Shown here: positions 18,762-30,347 of the stretch, piece by piece
Layout of the letters: every line of letters starts with the position of its first letter
Numbering within the stretch: position 1 is the stretch's first letter
Assembly: GCA_032718475.1 (NCBI GenBank)
Contig: JAUCBJ010007024.1
Coordinates: forward strand, 1 to 57,233
Reading direction: 5' to 3'
DNA: 57,233 nt
From: Nemertoderma westbladi
Lineage: Eukaryota > Xenacoelomorpha > Nemertodermatida > Nemertodermatidae
The notes under the pieces: model-generated
What the model was told of the DNA's origin: nothing
Seen by the model: the letters and a program-made list of their open reading frames with translations, nothing else
Databases searched by the model: none
Program-made: the position numbers and the translations under genes

Positions 18762-19358
18762 ACTAGAAGACCCACCCCCAAACTCAAATATGACAAACTA
18801 AACAAGATCTACCGGGTACACTACAACTATTTGACTCACTGTTGTTTAATAAACACAATGATACTCTACTGATTGATAGGACTATATTATATATATAATA
18901 TAATGAGTACTATCATACTCATTAGACATTGTTGGTAGCTATCTCTAAGTATATTACACATTCATTGCTAGGTTGCTTAACGTCAGAGTTTGCTTGATGA
19001 TTTGATTGTTGATTATTTTATCACCAAAAATCTCACTCATGCATTGTATGCTTGTTTAGGAGGCCATTAACTGGATATGTTGGGCTTTCGAGGACTGCGA
19101 TAGAAAGTGCAGTAATGGATAAGGAATGTACAATTTCTAAACATCAACATATTTCAATCAAAATTTTTGTGTAACGTTTTTTAGTCAAAGTAACCATTTT
19201 TGAGGGTAAGACCTTAGAAATTCGAAACTTGAAAATTTGGGCTATGTTGGAGGAGGACCAGTCTAATATATATACCGGTATTAAATACATTATTACAAGT
19301 TAAATAGAAAATGATACTGGTATATAAATAATAATAGGCTTAACATATTTATTTTTAG
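18762..19358. other. Spacer without recognised gene
   Basis: AT-rich, with TATATA stretches near 18890 and 19267. Ends in TTATTTTTAG directly before ATG 19359, which could be a splice acceptor or chance. Confidence 0.3.
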
Positions 19359-22335
19359 ATGGAAAGCAATCAGCAGGAGGCCGATAAAGATATCGAGTGT
19401 ACCAGTAGCCTTAGCGATACCGGTGGAGAGGAGGTTAGGGTGGAAGAGGAGGTTATGGCAGAGGAGGAGATAATGGGAGGCCTAATAGCAGGAGGTAGTG
19501 GCGGGAGTTCTCTGCCAGAGCAAACAGGCACAGGACTGACAGGAGATGGAGACACCATGATCGATACTGGGAGGTCACTTCCAGCAAACGGTTAATATTA
19601 ATATATTGTGTTTATTTTGTTACATATCAAGCAAGTGTTTTAAGAACATAAATTCTCCTCAGAATTATCTTATTTTGTTCCATATTTTTAGCTTTATAAC
19701 ATTGCAATAACAAATGCGCTATTGCACTGGTACATTTAAAATCATATTTAATGTTGTTAAATATATTCCATTATTCCGTCATATAAAAAAAACACTCCAG
19801 ATTAATGATAATAGCGTAAAGTTACTAAATCATTAATATTTCTACTTACTATTAGGATATTTGAGAGACCTCATTCATTACATTGTATGATTATTTTTAA
19901 ACTGTACATTAACAGGTTTTATTAAATTATTGCTTACTTTAGGATTCTGGTTGATCAGCGGACTTTGGGGAATTTACGGGACCCAGGACCAGTATGGGAC
20001 CCAGCACCAGTACAGAACCCAGGACCAGGACCCAGGACCTCACTGCAGCCGGAAATGCGATAAGGATTTTGTTTACCTTTATAGTGTGTGGTTAATAGTG
20101 TCTAGTAGACAGTATAGTTAGTGATGTTAAGGCATCTTCTGGTGTTTCTCTGTGCCCTCTCGGTGTCAGACTAATGGCGCGACATCTCCCTGCACTAAAT
20201 TAATTATTCAATGGTCTAGGCTCGTCCATCCATATACCCATCCACTCCCATACACTCCATGAACCTCCATGTGGTCTTGTATGTAGTTCTCTCTCTACCA
20301 ATACAGCCCATGTCCACAATGTTACGTCCTGTGGGCTCTCTCATCTACCTGATATCAGACATACAGGCGAACCGCACACTAAGCCTTTGTCGGTCCCAGC
20401 AAGTTAGCTAGATAACTCGCCATAACCTGCCAATCAGATGACTTGAACAAATGTGTTCACATGTGATCACATTGGATGAAATCTGCTTTTTCTGGTGGCC
20501 TGTACTGTAATTGCGTTGACTTCCTTTCAAATCCGTTAAAAATTCCGTTTCAAATCCCGTTACTTAAGTGCAGAGAATAGATACCCTATATCTAAACAGT
20601 ACTTATTGTATGTATGGTAAAGGAAGGGCCTAATGTTTACTAGCCATTGTTTAGAATTTAAAACATATTTAATCATATTTAATGACAAAATAAAATTTTG
20701 AATCATTTAAAAATTTAAATTATTATTCTGAATGAGTGATTAAATTATTATCTAGGGTTGTCGACAAATCCTATACCAACTAGACGAAACCGTGAGAAAA
20801 ATGTTCAACCATATCCAAGCATCTGGGTCGTTAGAGAAAAGTGAAATTTGGCCAGCCACTGTTTCGATACCTATTAGATCGAGCGACCAAATTCGATTAT
20901 TAAATGAGGAGTTGGAGAATACGCGCAAGCGGATTACAGTTGCAAGTTTTCCAGCATTTTTGTTAATGTGATATGTTAATCATTAATCTGTCGGTATATA
21001 TCCTTACAAACATTCGAAATCACACTGTATGGCTAAAGAATTTCATACATAATAATAATTATTATATACATTATATGGCGCCTTTCGTAAAGTAAGTAGG
21101 CCTACAAAGAGCTTTGGCATTAATCGCTAAAAAGGTGCAGAACAGCTAAATAGATAAAAACAGTTTTTTTAACTGACAGTAAGAACTTCTTACTCTCAAG
21201 ATGACTCATTCACCCTAGTAGCCATCACGTGTTTTGTAGTTCGGGTTTTTGATGTCAGTTTTCCCAATTTACAAAGTCATGTTTGTATCAATGCTTGTTA
21301 GTCTTTCCGTCAAAACATAATCGACATCCGGTTAGACAGTTGGAAACCATTAAATGTGAAAACTGACATCGTAATGTACAGTATATGAAATCGGCGATAA
21401 GAAAGATAAACCTTTATTACTATTACATCGTAATAATTAAATAATAAGCTTAGTTCTGTAATATGTACTGTAATTACTTAACGGTTTTTGAAATTTCAGA
21501 TTAAATATCTTAAACCTCGCTGCTATGGGCATGGTGTGTTTGATGTAGTAAGAACAACAATCCGTCACATATTTGTTCCGGAAGTTCTTGTAAAAGTTTA
21601 TTGGTCTGGGGCAAACCAGTGCTTAAAGTTTGTAGAGATGACCAACATCGTTAATGTGATCAATAGTTAGTATACCAGAGTTTTATTCTAAATGGATTAA
21701 ATATAATACAATATTTTGATTATGACTGTTACCAGTATGTCATTGTACATATTTATTAATTGGCCATGGAAAATAAGGGTTGTCGGTACATACTGTAGGC
21801 CTATATTTAAAAACCTACAAATAAAATATTTTATCAGCTGGAGACCATAAGTTGAATGTAACCATAGAGATCTACTGGTCGGACGGTTTCCCCGCAGATG
21901 GGTGCTTTATCAAGAAAGTAGCAGTGCTAATGGGCATCGTTGCATATCAGTCGAGATTTAAGGGAAAAGTCGTACAGTTGATGCTATACCATTATTTTCC
22001 TTCTCTGATGACTTCCCTTAGCAGGTGTTCTGACGAAATATAAGGAGACGTTAACAAACTACTGTAATATTCATCGCGATAAGTAATATGATTTTATGAT
22101 TAACTGCTGGTCAGAATCAATGTTTAATAACATCGACATGTTTTCCAATTTAAAATATATATTTTTAAATGTATCTTCAAAAGGTATCGTTGTTGCAAAT
22201 ATCCAAACCGCCTCCAAGATACAAATAAAGAAGGCTATTACTGCGGCATTAAAGCGGGAAAGCGATAGAGTTCGCCAAGAGACGAAACGGAAAGGGACCT
22301 CTGGAAGAGCAGTTACTGTTACCCTGCTGAAATAG
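19359..22335 (+). CDS. Possible multi-exon gene with DUF4806-like segment
   Basis: Candidate exons, not a resolved model. 19359-19590 opens with ATG, is acidic and Gly-rich, and is followed by GTTAAT. 20756-20941 follows TATCTAG and encodes QLDETVRKMF and IRLLNEELENTRKRI. 21500-21665 follows TTTCAG and encodes DVVRTTIRHIFVPEVLVKVY, then W-S-G; it ends at a GTTAGT donor. 21838 onward follows TTATCAG and encodes VTIEIYWSDGFP. Joining 21665 to 21838 keeps an open frame through a split codon. A last segment at about 22183-22335 is Lys/Arg-rich and ends in TAG. The LNEEL then DVVRxxIxxIF..VxWSG order resembles DUF4806 of invertebrate and transposon-linked proteins. Host gene, domesticated or decayed element remain possible. 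Confidence 0.4.
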
Positions 22336-22522
22336 ACTAACAATATCATATAGTATAATATCTACTGTAGTATTGTATAGTAAACTGTGGTTAATTAGAT
22401 AACTAAATAATAACAAAATAATACTAATTAATACTAATAATTAAGAGGTTCAAAAGGCCGATAGGTTGACATCATGAACAAAATTACGTATACAACATTG
22501 TGTGTGAAAAGGTGCTCAATAT

Positions 22523-23101
22523 AAGAGTAGAATGTATTACCTTGGACTAGAACCACTAGAACTTCGCCGTATTTATCGTGATCTTATTTTTACATACAAA
22601 ATAATTAACGAACGCGTTAATTTAGACGCCAGTAATTTCTTTAGACGTTCGAACTATAGCTCTACTAGAGGGCACAATGTTAACTAAGACTGCTCTAAGT
22701 ATAAGACTAATTGTGTTGGTAACATGTTTTTCAACCGTGTGATAAATATTTGGAGTAACTTACCTGAATTCAAAAAACGAATTCGTGATTGTGATTTTAC
22801 ACAATATTGTAAGTTTGATAGGAATCTATAACTATTTTACTTACTTTTATGTAACGTTACCGTACGTAATTTTTTCAAACAAATTTCGTGTTTATTTATT
22901 TTTGGTTTCATTGCATTTTAATTACTATTTTTTCATTGCTAACACATTAGTCGCCTCGCTCTATGTTTTAAGTCTATCGATATTGCGCGCATGGGTAGGG
23001 TATTTATAGATATAGTCATAGATAAGTACAGATAGATTATAGATGTCATAGTTGAGATGTCTCTCTCTTCTTAAATAAAATATCTTACCTTATCTTATCT
23101 T
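22523..23101 (+). pseudogene. 5'-truncated LINE, C-terminus and 3' tail
   Basis: The frame reads YYLGLEPLELRRIYRDLIFT and TYKIINERVNLD, then after one TAA continues FFNRVINIWSNLPEF. This is the typical C-terminal region of CR1/L2/Rex-like RT proteins (LGLxxLexRRxxxDLxxxYKIxN...RVxxxWNxLP). The sequence ends in a CTTATCTTATCTTA microsatellite tail, as many CR1-type LINEs do. Dead 3' fragment. Confidence 0.68.
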
Positions 23102-24674
23102 AGGATCCTGTAAACTAATGTAGGCCTACTCATTCAAATAGGACTACTGTAAAATAGTGATATTGTTTATTGTTTCGTTATATGGTTAATAGTATACAGT
23201 ATACATACAGTATGCATACAGTATTCACTTTGCAAATTACTTGTTTTTTAATGTAGGCCTTATTGAAATATTTTCAATGACAATACATGAGTATAAAATG
23301 GTATTTGGAACTATTATAACTCAATTACTACTTCAGTACACACGCACGCAACTCATAAACAGTTGGCCTATACTGCATATTACATCTGTGCAGATTTGGT
23401 CTTATAAGCTACTGTATTTAAACAGTTTTAATAATTGAAGTTTCTAATAACCAATTTGCTGTGGATTAATAAAGTCAGTTATAAATTTTCTTATAAATTA
23501 TGGCGACAAAGGCGCTACAAATTTCCGTCTGGAACAGAAAATTACAAAGGCGACAAAGCCGCTACAAAGCAGCTACAAATTTCCGTCTAGTACAGAAATT
23601 CCCAAGGCGACAAAGCAGCTACATATTTGCAGCGGGGTTTTACCATTGCAACTGGCTATAACTTCCCGGCAACATTCCAGCTCTTTGTCGCACCCCTAAC
23701 CATGTCCCCATAGGATGACATGTTAATTTATCCATTGTGGGCTATGGGAGGTGGCGACATTTCCAGCAAAATGGGTACCAAAAAAGCTGCAAAGTAGCCG
23801 AGACATTTTGCCAGTCTACAGCCACCAGACATGGCCTGCAAGCCGGATAAATATTTCTGAAAAATTGCCAGAAATGGTTTTCCTGGGGTGGTATTAGGTA
23901 GGCCTATCTGCCTATACCAACATACCTGACAACAATAATACAGTAATAGGCCTAGCTAGACGGTCATGGAGGGGTTTGGGTTTCGGGGAGAAGGACTGGT
24001 GGACGAATTCTAAACTCGGACCAATGAACTGCTGCCTGCATTTCAATTATTTTGCTGTCGTGTTCATGCCATTTCATCCTAAACCAATATTGAATAAGTA
24101 TTAACCCTTTCCGGCCTGAATTAATTTAATTTAGGAAAAAAAATTGGTTGGTCTTGTTAATGGGTTAATTATACACCAAGTAATAATTTTCGATGAAAAA
24201 ATTTTCAAAAAATTATTTCCAATGTTGTTTTTTTTATTGTATACAAAAGTATACGTTAGGTATATGAAACATGTTCCCAATGTATACTTTTGTATACGAA
24301 CTCTAGATTATAAGTACTTCCATACATAAATCGTATAGTAAGTATATTCTCTCTCTCTCTCTATATATATATATGTAGAATAAACAAAGCATGCAACGAG
24401 CAGGCAATTTTAATTATAAAAATTTAAATTATGTTTTTTGGTAATAAAAAGCTGTCAATACTGTGAAATTTGCCAAAATGCCAAAATTTTATAATTTTGT
24501 GTGTTTTCACAACACACGTTGTTTAAAAGTAACACAGTGCGACAAAAAACTTAAAATGAAGAATTATACAGTGAAGGTTTTTTCTGTCAGTTTTGTTCAA
24601 GTTTGAAAAAAACAGTATTGACTGACTTTTTTCAATTGTTTGTATGTCTATCTGCCCTGCCTGTATACTGTGGG
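23102..24674. other. Spacer with small repeats and palindromes
   Basis: No gene. 23497-23640 holds three degenerate copies of a GGCGACAAAGCxGCTACAAA / TTTCCGTCTxGxACAGAAA unit. Two copies of the palindrome GTATACAAAAGTATAC or its complement lie at about 24239-24254 and 24281-24296. A CT/TA microsatellite lies at 24349-24374. Confidence 0.45.
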
Positions 24675-25092
24675 TGTACAACATCTACTCCCCAACGGTG
24701 GCTGCACCACATCTACTCCCCAATGGTGGCTGAATCACATCTACTTCCAAGGCCCAATGGTAAACATCTACTCCATATGGTGGCTACACCACATCTACTC
24801 CCCAATGGTCAACATTTACTCCATTGGTCGCTACACCACATCTAATCATCAATGGTCATCATCTACTCCACTATGGTGGCTGCACCACATCTACTCATCA
24901 ATGGTCAGCATCTACTCCCCAATGGTGGCTGGACCACATCTACTTATCAATGGTGGGTGCGCCAGATTTACTCCCCAATGGTGACTGCGACACATTAGTG
25001 GCTGCATCAGATCTACTCCCAAGGCCCAATGGTGACTGCGCCACATCTACTCCCAAATAGTGGCTGCATCACATCTACTCCCTAATGGTGGG
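24675..25092. repeat. Minisatellite (ACATCTACTCCCCAATGGTG units)
   Basis: Degenerate units of roughly 27-36 bp built on ACATCTACTCCCCAATGGTG plus GCTGCACC repeat about a dozen times. Apparent ORFs of 78-114 codons (repeating PQWWLHHIYS-like) are artefacts of the repeat. The array ends exactly where the E2 left LTR starts, so E2 inserted into it. Confidence 0.85.
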
Positions 25093-25623
25093 TGTACTAT
25101 TCTTGGAGAATAGTTAGTTAGTCATCAAACTAGTACCCATTTAGAGTGTTTAACATTAGCTAGTTATTTTCTACAGTACCTATTTAGAGTGTTTTACAAC
25201 ATTACCTAGTTATTTCTACAGTACCTATTTAGAGTGTTTTACATTATTAGCTAGAGATTTCTACAGTACCTATTGGGAGTGTTTATGTTTGTTAGAGGTT
25301 TACATACCGGTACCCTATGACTGGGGAGACGGCTTTGGTGTAAGATACAAACTCGGTTGAAGGTAATGTTTTTTAAAACAGGTGTTAACCATAGTACATA
25401 GATTACAGTTATCTGTTGATGGTACCGGTAAAGCGCAGCAGTATGGTGTGTTATATTATAAAGAACAATGACTCCCGCTCCCGGTCTGCCGGTACCTCAT
25501 GTTTATTATACAGCCTTATGCGATAGATTTCATTTTCCATCTCCACTCTCGGTTGACCGCCCAGGTTCGGGGACCGACGCCATTCATTCATATTAGGTGC
25601 GCCGTCGCCGCGACCCCAGGATA
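25093..25623 (+). repeat. E2 left LTR
   Basis: Starts TGTACTATTCTTGGAGAATA and ends GCGACCCCAGGATA. Internally it carries three imperfect ACAGTACCTATTTAGAGTGT repeats. Homologous to 32610-33116 and 47514-48037. Confidence 0.85.
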
Positions 25624-26275
25624 TTAAAAAACATTACCTACCACGCCGGAACACTCGACTGCATGACTGTTCACAGGGGCGTGGACAACGAAATACATAG
25701 AGAGAGAGAGAGAGAGAGAGAGAACAGTCAGAGGAACACGCACAGGGGCGTCCGTCGGTAAATCTAAACTACCGCCGTCCCTGTGGATTCGCCTTCACCA
25801 AACACTGAAACAGCCAATAAGAAGTTAAGAAAGAGACGAGTTGGTTTGGTATACACGCTGTATACCTGGTATACCGGTATCCAGATATCAAATAGGCCCT
25901 AATATTACTGGTATTCCTGTGTTAAAGAGTTCCCAAGTACTGCATTACAGCATTACGCCTATATTCTATAGGCGTAATAACTGCAGTACAAAAGTATAAT
26001 ACAGTAATATAAATATACAGTAGGCCACCCTATATATATCAGCTAGTAATATTCTATTATTAGTAGTCGATGGTGGTACATGGTTTTTGGGTATATAATC
26101 CTGTAATCATATTATTTACTATTATTAGTATATAGTATATTATATGTATATGTTGATGGTTTATTTTACCAGTACGTACATACATGGTTAGTCTGCCGTT
26201 TTTTCTGTATTCCGATATTTTACAATCTACAGATTTGGATTTAGGCAGTAAAGAATTTTAAACCTTTATATAATA
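25624..26275 (+). other. E2 leader
   Basis: Untranslated region between LTR and Gag start. It contains a (GA)n tract near 25699-25722, and AGGGGCGT words at 25676 and 25744. I could not identify a clear tRNA primer-binding site after the LTR. Confidence 0.5.
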
Positions 26276-28011
26276 ATGGCAGCCACGTCAGTCAGTTCCA
26301 GTTCTCGCAAACGACTGAAACCGACAGAGACCCTGGAATCAGACTATGAGAAAAGCAAAGTAGTATTGGACGAATTGTACCATACAACTACGGATGATCT
26401 CAATACTTTAGAGGAAGTGGAGGAACATGTTGCCTCCCTTAAAGAGAGCAAAAAGTGCCTAAATCGTATATGGGTGGAACTAGATGCACGGTATAAGAAG
26501 GTAGGTGCAATCCAAAAAAAAGTAAACTTTATGAGGATTTTTTAGAGATGAGACAGTTCTTCAATGTAACCATTAACCATTTATCCATCCATCAGAAGAG
26601 TTTAGGTGGTGATAAAAGTATATCACCCGAAGAGTCCAATCTTGATAGCCTCTCTCAACTTAGTGTATCCGATAAAGTTCAAAACTATATTGACCATAAT
26701 GTGCCGTCAGTACCTATAGTAGAGGGCAGATATGGAAATATTCAACCTACAGATATGGTAGCACCATCATATGAAACCCCTGTCAATAGTGTTAGTACAT
26801 CCTGGCCTTGGCAACATACAGTGCCACCCAGCAGCAACTTCACGGAACCACAAAGTATGTCGAATTTGAGTCTTTTTAACGCCCAAATATTTAGTCCAAT
26901 AAACACTACAAGTTGTGGACCTACTGTAAGTTTCCATGGTGTTGGCTCTCCTTTAAGTTCAGTTATAGTGAGCCACCCTCCTGCAGTGCGAATCGGAGGG
27001 ATCAGTAATTCTCATATGACATTGGTAAGTTCTTCGGAGTCTTTGCCACTGACCTCACAACCTTATTTTCCTATCCAGTATCAGAATTCTGCATATACAA
27101 CAAGTAACCCCAATATTACGACAGTGACAGGTAATACTTTTAGTTTTTCGAATCCAACTCCCCATATTTTAAATCCAACAGCCCAGCATTACCAACCCAT
27201 CAACAAAACTGCTGCACTAAGACCACCTCATCCTACTTGTCCCATAAGAGATCTAGATGTATCAGCCCAGTACCTAATTCGAAAAGATCTGTTAGAGAAA
27301 TCTGAGGATCCCTATAGTGGGGAGCCTCATATGTTTTGGTCCTGGGCAACTCTCTTAGAAAACAAGCTTGCAGGGATTCAATTGTCACCATTAGACCATA
27401 TCCAATTTATCAAAGCAAATACAACGGGGGAGCCAAAAAAGTTAATTGATCGATTTATGAGCTCCAGTAGATCCGATGCACTAAGTACACTAACTAAAAT
27501 GTGGAATGAACTGGTCCACCGCTTTGGTTCTGGTCCCCAGGTAGCCAAAGCACTCAGAGAAAGAATAGAACAATTTAAGGCTATTAATAGTAATGATAAA
27601 CCTGAACGACTTCGTACCCTTAGTGATCTCTGTGAGGTTCTACTACTTAATGTAGAAAAAATCCCTGAACTTGGTGACTTACATTTCTCCACAGGGTTAG
27701 AGTTAATCAGACGGAAACTTCCTAACTGGTTAGATAATAAGTGGATCGAGAAAGGTGGTCATTATGAGGCCACCCATGGTCAGCACCCCCCATTTCAATT
27801 CTTTTGTGAGTTTCTAGCGTCTCATGCACGAAATCGATGTAACCCACATTTTCTTCCGAGTTCCAAGTCAACTGTGGTACCAATCGGAGCTAATGCAAAT
27901 AGTAAGTCTCCAAATGGTTATATGGCACGGAACCGGTTCTCATATCCACATGAGCGTCCATCAACTACCTTTAAACCCCAATTCAGAAACAGTCAGATCA
28001 GAGACCAATAG
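26276..28011 (+). pseudogene. E2 Gag (frameshifted)
   Basis: ATG 26276 opens an N-terminal coiled-coil region. After codon ~80 the frame breaks at the A8 run 26514-26521; a lost A would join it to the frame that is open to 28011. That second frame holds a Ser/Pro-rich linker and then the DUF1759 Gag core of BEL elements (SGEPHMFWSWATLLENKLAG near 27315, TLTKMWNELVHRFG near 27490). The Gag tail with the CCHC knuckle continues in a third frame after about 28005 (CFRCQGHYKDQC near 28137). Role: capsid and RNA packaging. Homopolymer location makes a sequencing error plausible for the first break. Confidence 0.8.
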
Positions 28012-30347
28012 CCCCAACTCAGAAAGTTTACTGTGAATTTCATCAGCGAAATGGCCATTCTATTAGAGAATGTCACAATTTTGGAAAATTACCACACAGT
28101 GGTAGAATTGATTTTCTAGAGCATAATAGGTTATGTTTCAGGTGTCAAGGTCACCATTACAAAGACCAGTGCCGACAGAGGGTATCTTGTACTACATGTA
28201 AATCAACCAAACACAATTCCATCATGCATGACTCTGTTGGTCCAAAATCCACAATGTCTTTTGGTAAGCATACATCTACTCCCATTAGTGATGTCAAACA
28301 AAGTATAAATACAAAAGGAGATCCCTCATTAACATCTAAGCCTGATGAACAAAAGCAGACACTGTGTATAGCCCTCTGTAGTGAGGAACCAACCATGTAT
28401 AGCTTGAGTAAGACTTTTTTAGTTGATATAACAATCCCCCACATCTCGGAAAAAACATTACGTGGATATGCTATCTTAGATGACCAATCCAACTCATCTT
28501 ATAGTGTTTCAAAGGTTTTTGATCATTTTGGCATAACTGCTCCTATTCATAATTACTCCACAACCACTCTTAGCCATGCGCAATACCAAGTGTCATGTCG
28601 TATTGGTAATGGCTTTATAGTAAAAGGTGTAAAGGAACCAGTAGCATATTCACTACCTGCCCTATATGAAAACGATGGTATACCGGATGCTAAGTCAGAG
28701 GCAGCTACCCCAGAATTTCTAAATTCGATACCATATATACAAAGGTTTGCGCGTAATTTTATCCCCCATGATGAGAAAGCAGATACCTTATTACTACTTG
28801 GCCGGAACTGCGCTGATCTTATGGTAGATAAAACATTTAATAATATAGTCCCTATTATACATTATACGCCTTTAGGTTGGGCTGCTGTAGGGGAAGTATA
28901 CTCTAAGCACCATAGAGCAGTAGACAAGAAGCTTACACATCAAACATTAAAGATATGTGGGCTGGATCATATGTCTAGCCAGGAGAATTTTCAATCTCCA
29001 AAACATTTACTAGTTCCCGACATTCAACAGGCGATTATAAGAGATTGTTTCGCATCTTTCCCTGATGATGAACAGCAAGGTCCCTCAGTTGAGGACATAT
29101 TATTTAATGACATAATTATAAACAACATAATCGTAAATAGTGATGGGCATCTGGAAACCCCTTTACCCTTCCGAAATGAGAATATCTTACTTCCAGATAA
29201 TTGCCACGCGGTATATAAGAGAACTTTTAACACCTTATCTAAACTGAAACAAGATCCATGGAAATTGGATCAAGCATTGAGATCAATGGGGAAACATATA
29301 AACAATGGTAAGTTTGTTCCATTTTCACATGAAAATCTTCCTGGTGTTAAAGGAAAAGTGTGGTATCTTCCAATATTCCCAGTGACTGAACCACAAAAAG
29401 GAAAGATACGTCTTGTTTTTGATAGTTCAGCAAAATACTTTGGCACTAGCCTCAATAAAGAGTTGCTGCAAGGTCCTGATATAAATAATCAGTTACGTGA
29501 TTGTATTGTCCGTTTCCGAGAGGGCAAGGTAGCCTTTCATGCAGATATTGAGGCAATGTATTACTGTTTTGAAGTCCGCCCTGAACATCGGGACTTCCAG
29601 AGATTTTACTGGTTTCGTAATAATGATCCATCAGGTGACTTGATTTCGTATAATAGTCGTGTCCATTTATTTGGAAATAGCCCCAGTCCTCCTATTTGTA
29701 TCACCGGTCTACGTCACACGATCAAACTTGAGGAAATACTCCCTCCACCTGAGGTAGTCGACTATATAGAAAATGGTTTCTATGTTGATGATGGATTGGG
29801 CAGCTCAGATTCCATTGAAACATGTATATCTATATTACAGCAGAGTATAAAGTTGCTCGGTAAATATAACATCCATTTGCATAAGATTGGTTCTAGTGAC
29901 CCTCAGGTACTTGAGGCACTGCCTCCTAATCTGCTTCTTCAATCTCCTTCTAAATTAGAACTCCAGGAGTCAAACATCCACAAAACCATTGGGATTACTT
30001 GGGATTCTATTCAAGATTCTTTCAATATAACAGTGACACTACCAGAGAAACCTTTTACAAAACGAGGGATCTTAGGCGTTATCAATTCGGTCTATGATCC
30101 AATTGGTGTTGCTCGTCCTGTAGTTCTTGCAGGACGTATTTTTCAACGAAAAGTAATTCCTCGAAAATCCAACCTTACTGATGACCGCAAGCACTGTGGC
30201 TGGGATGATAAACTCCCTGAACGATTTAGAGAGGAATGGGTGAACTGGATACAATCCTTAACAGCACTAAATTCCCTCTCAATCCCCCGAGCTTTCAAGC
30301 CTAAACACTTTGGAGAATTAAAATGCCAGGATATGCATATTTTCTGA
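28012..30347 (+). CDS. E2 protease-reverse transcriptase region
   Basis: The open frame begins near 28012, upstream of the nominal ATG at 28224, and carries the knuckle CFRCQGHYKDQC and a second CxxC...H cluster. The DUF1758 protease has ILDDQSNSSY as its active-site region near 28480. RT shows KIRLVFDSSAKYFGTS, ADIEAMYYCFEV and FYVDDGLGS (YVDD at 29781-29792), so all catalytic Asp residues are present. The Peptidase_A17-type connection follows (INSVYDPIGVARPVVL). The frame stops at 30347 within the start of RNase H; a one-base shift near 30335 leads into the next ORF. This is the only complete RT in the window's BEL elements. Confidence 0.88.

Noticed and set aside
24603-25060. Trp/His-rich ORFs of 78-114 codons
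   Set aside because: They are translations of the minisatellite in several frames.
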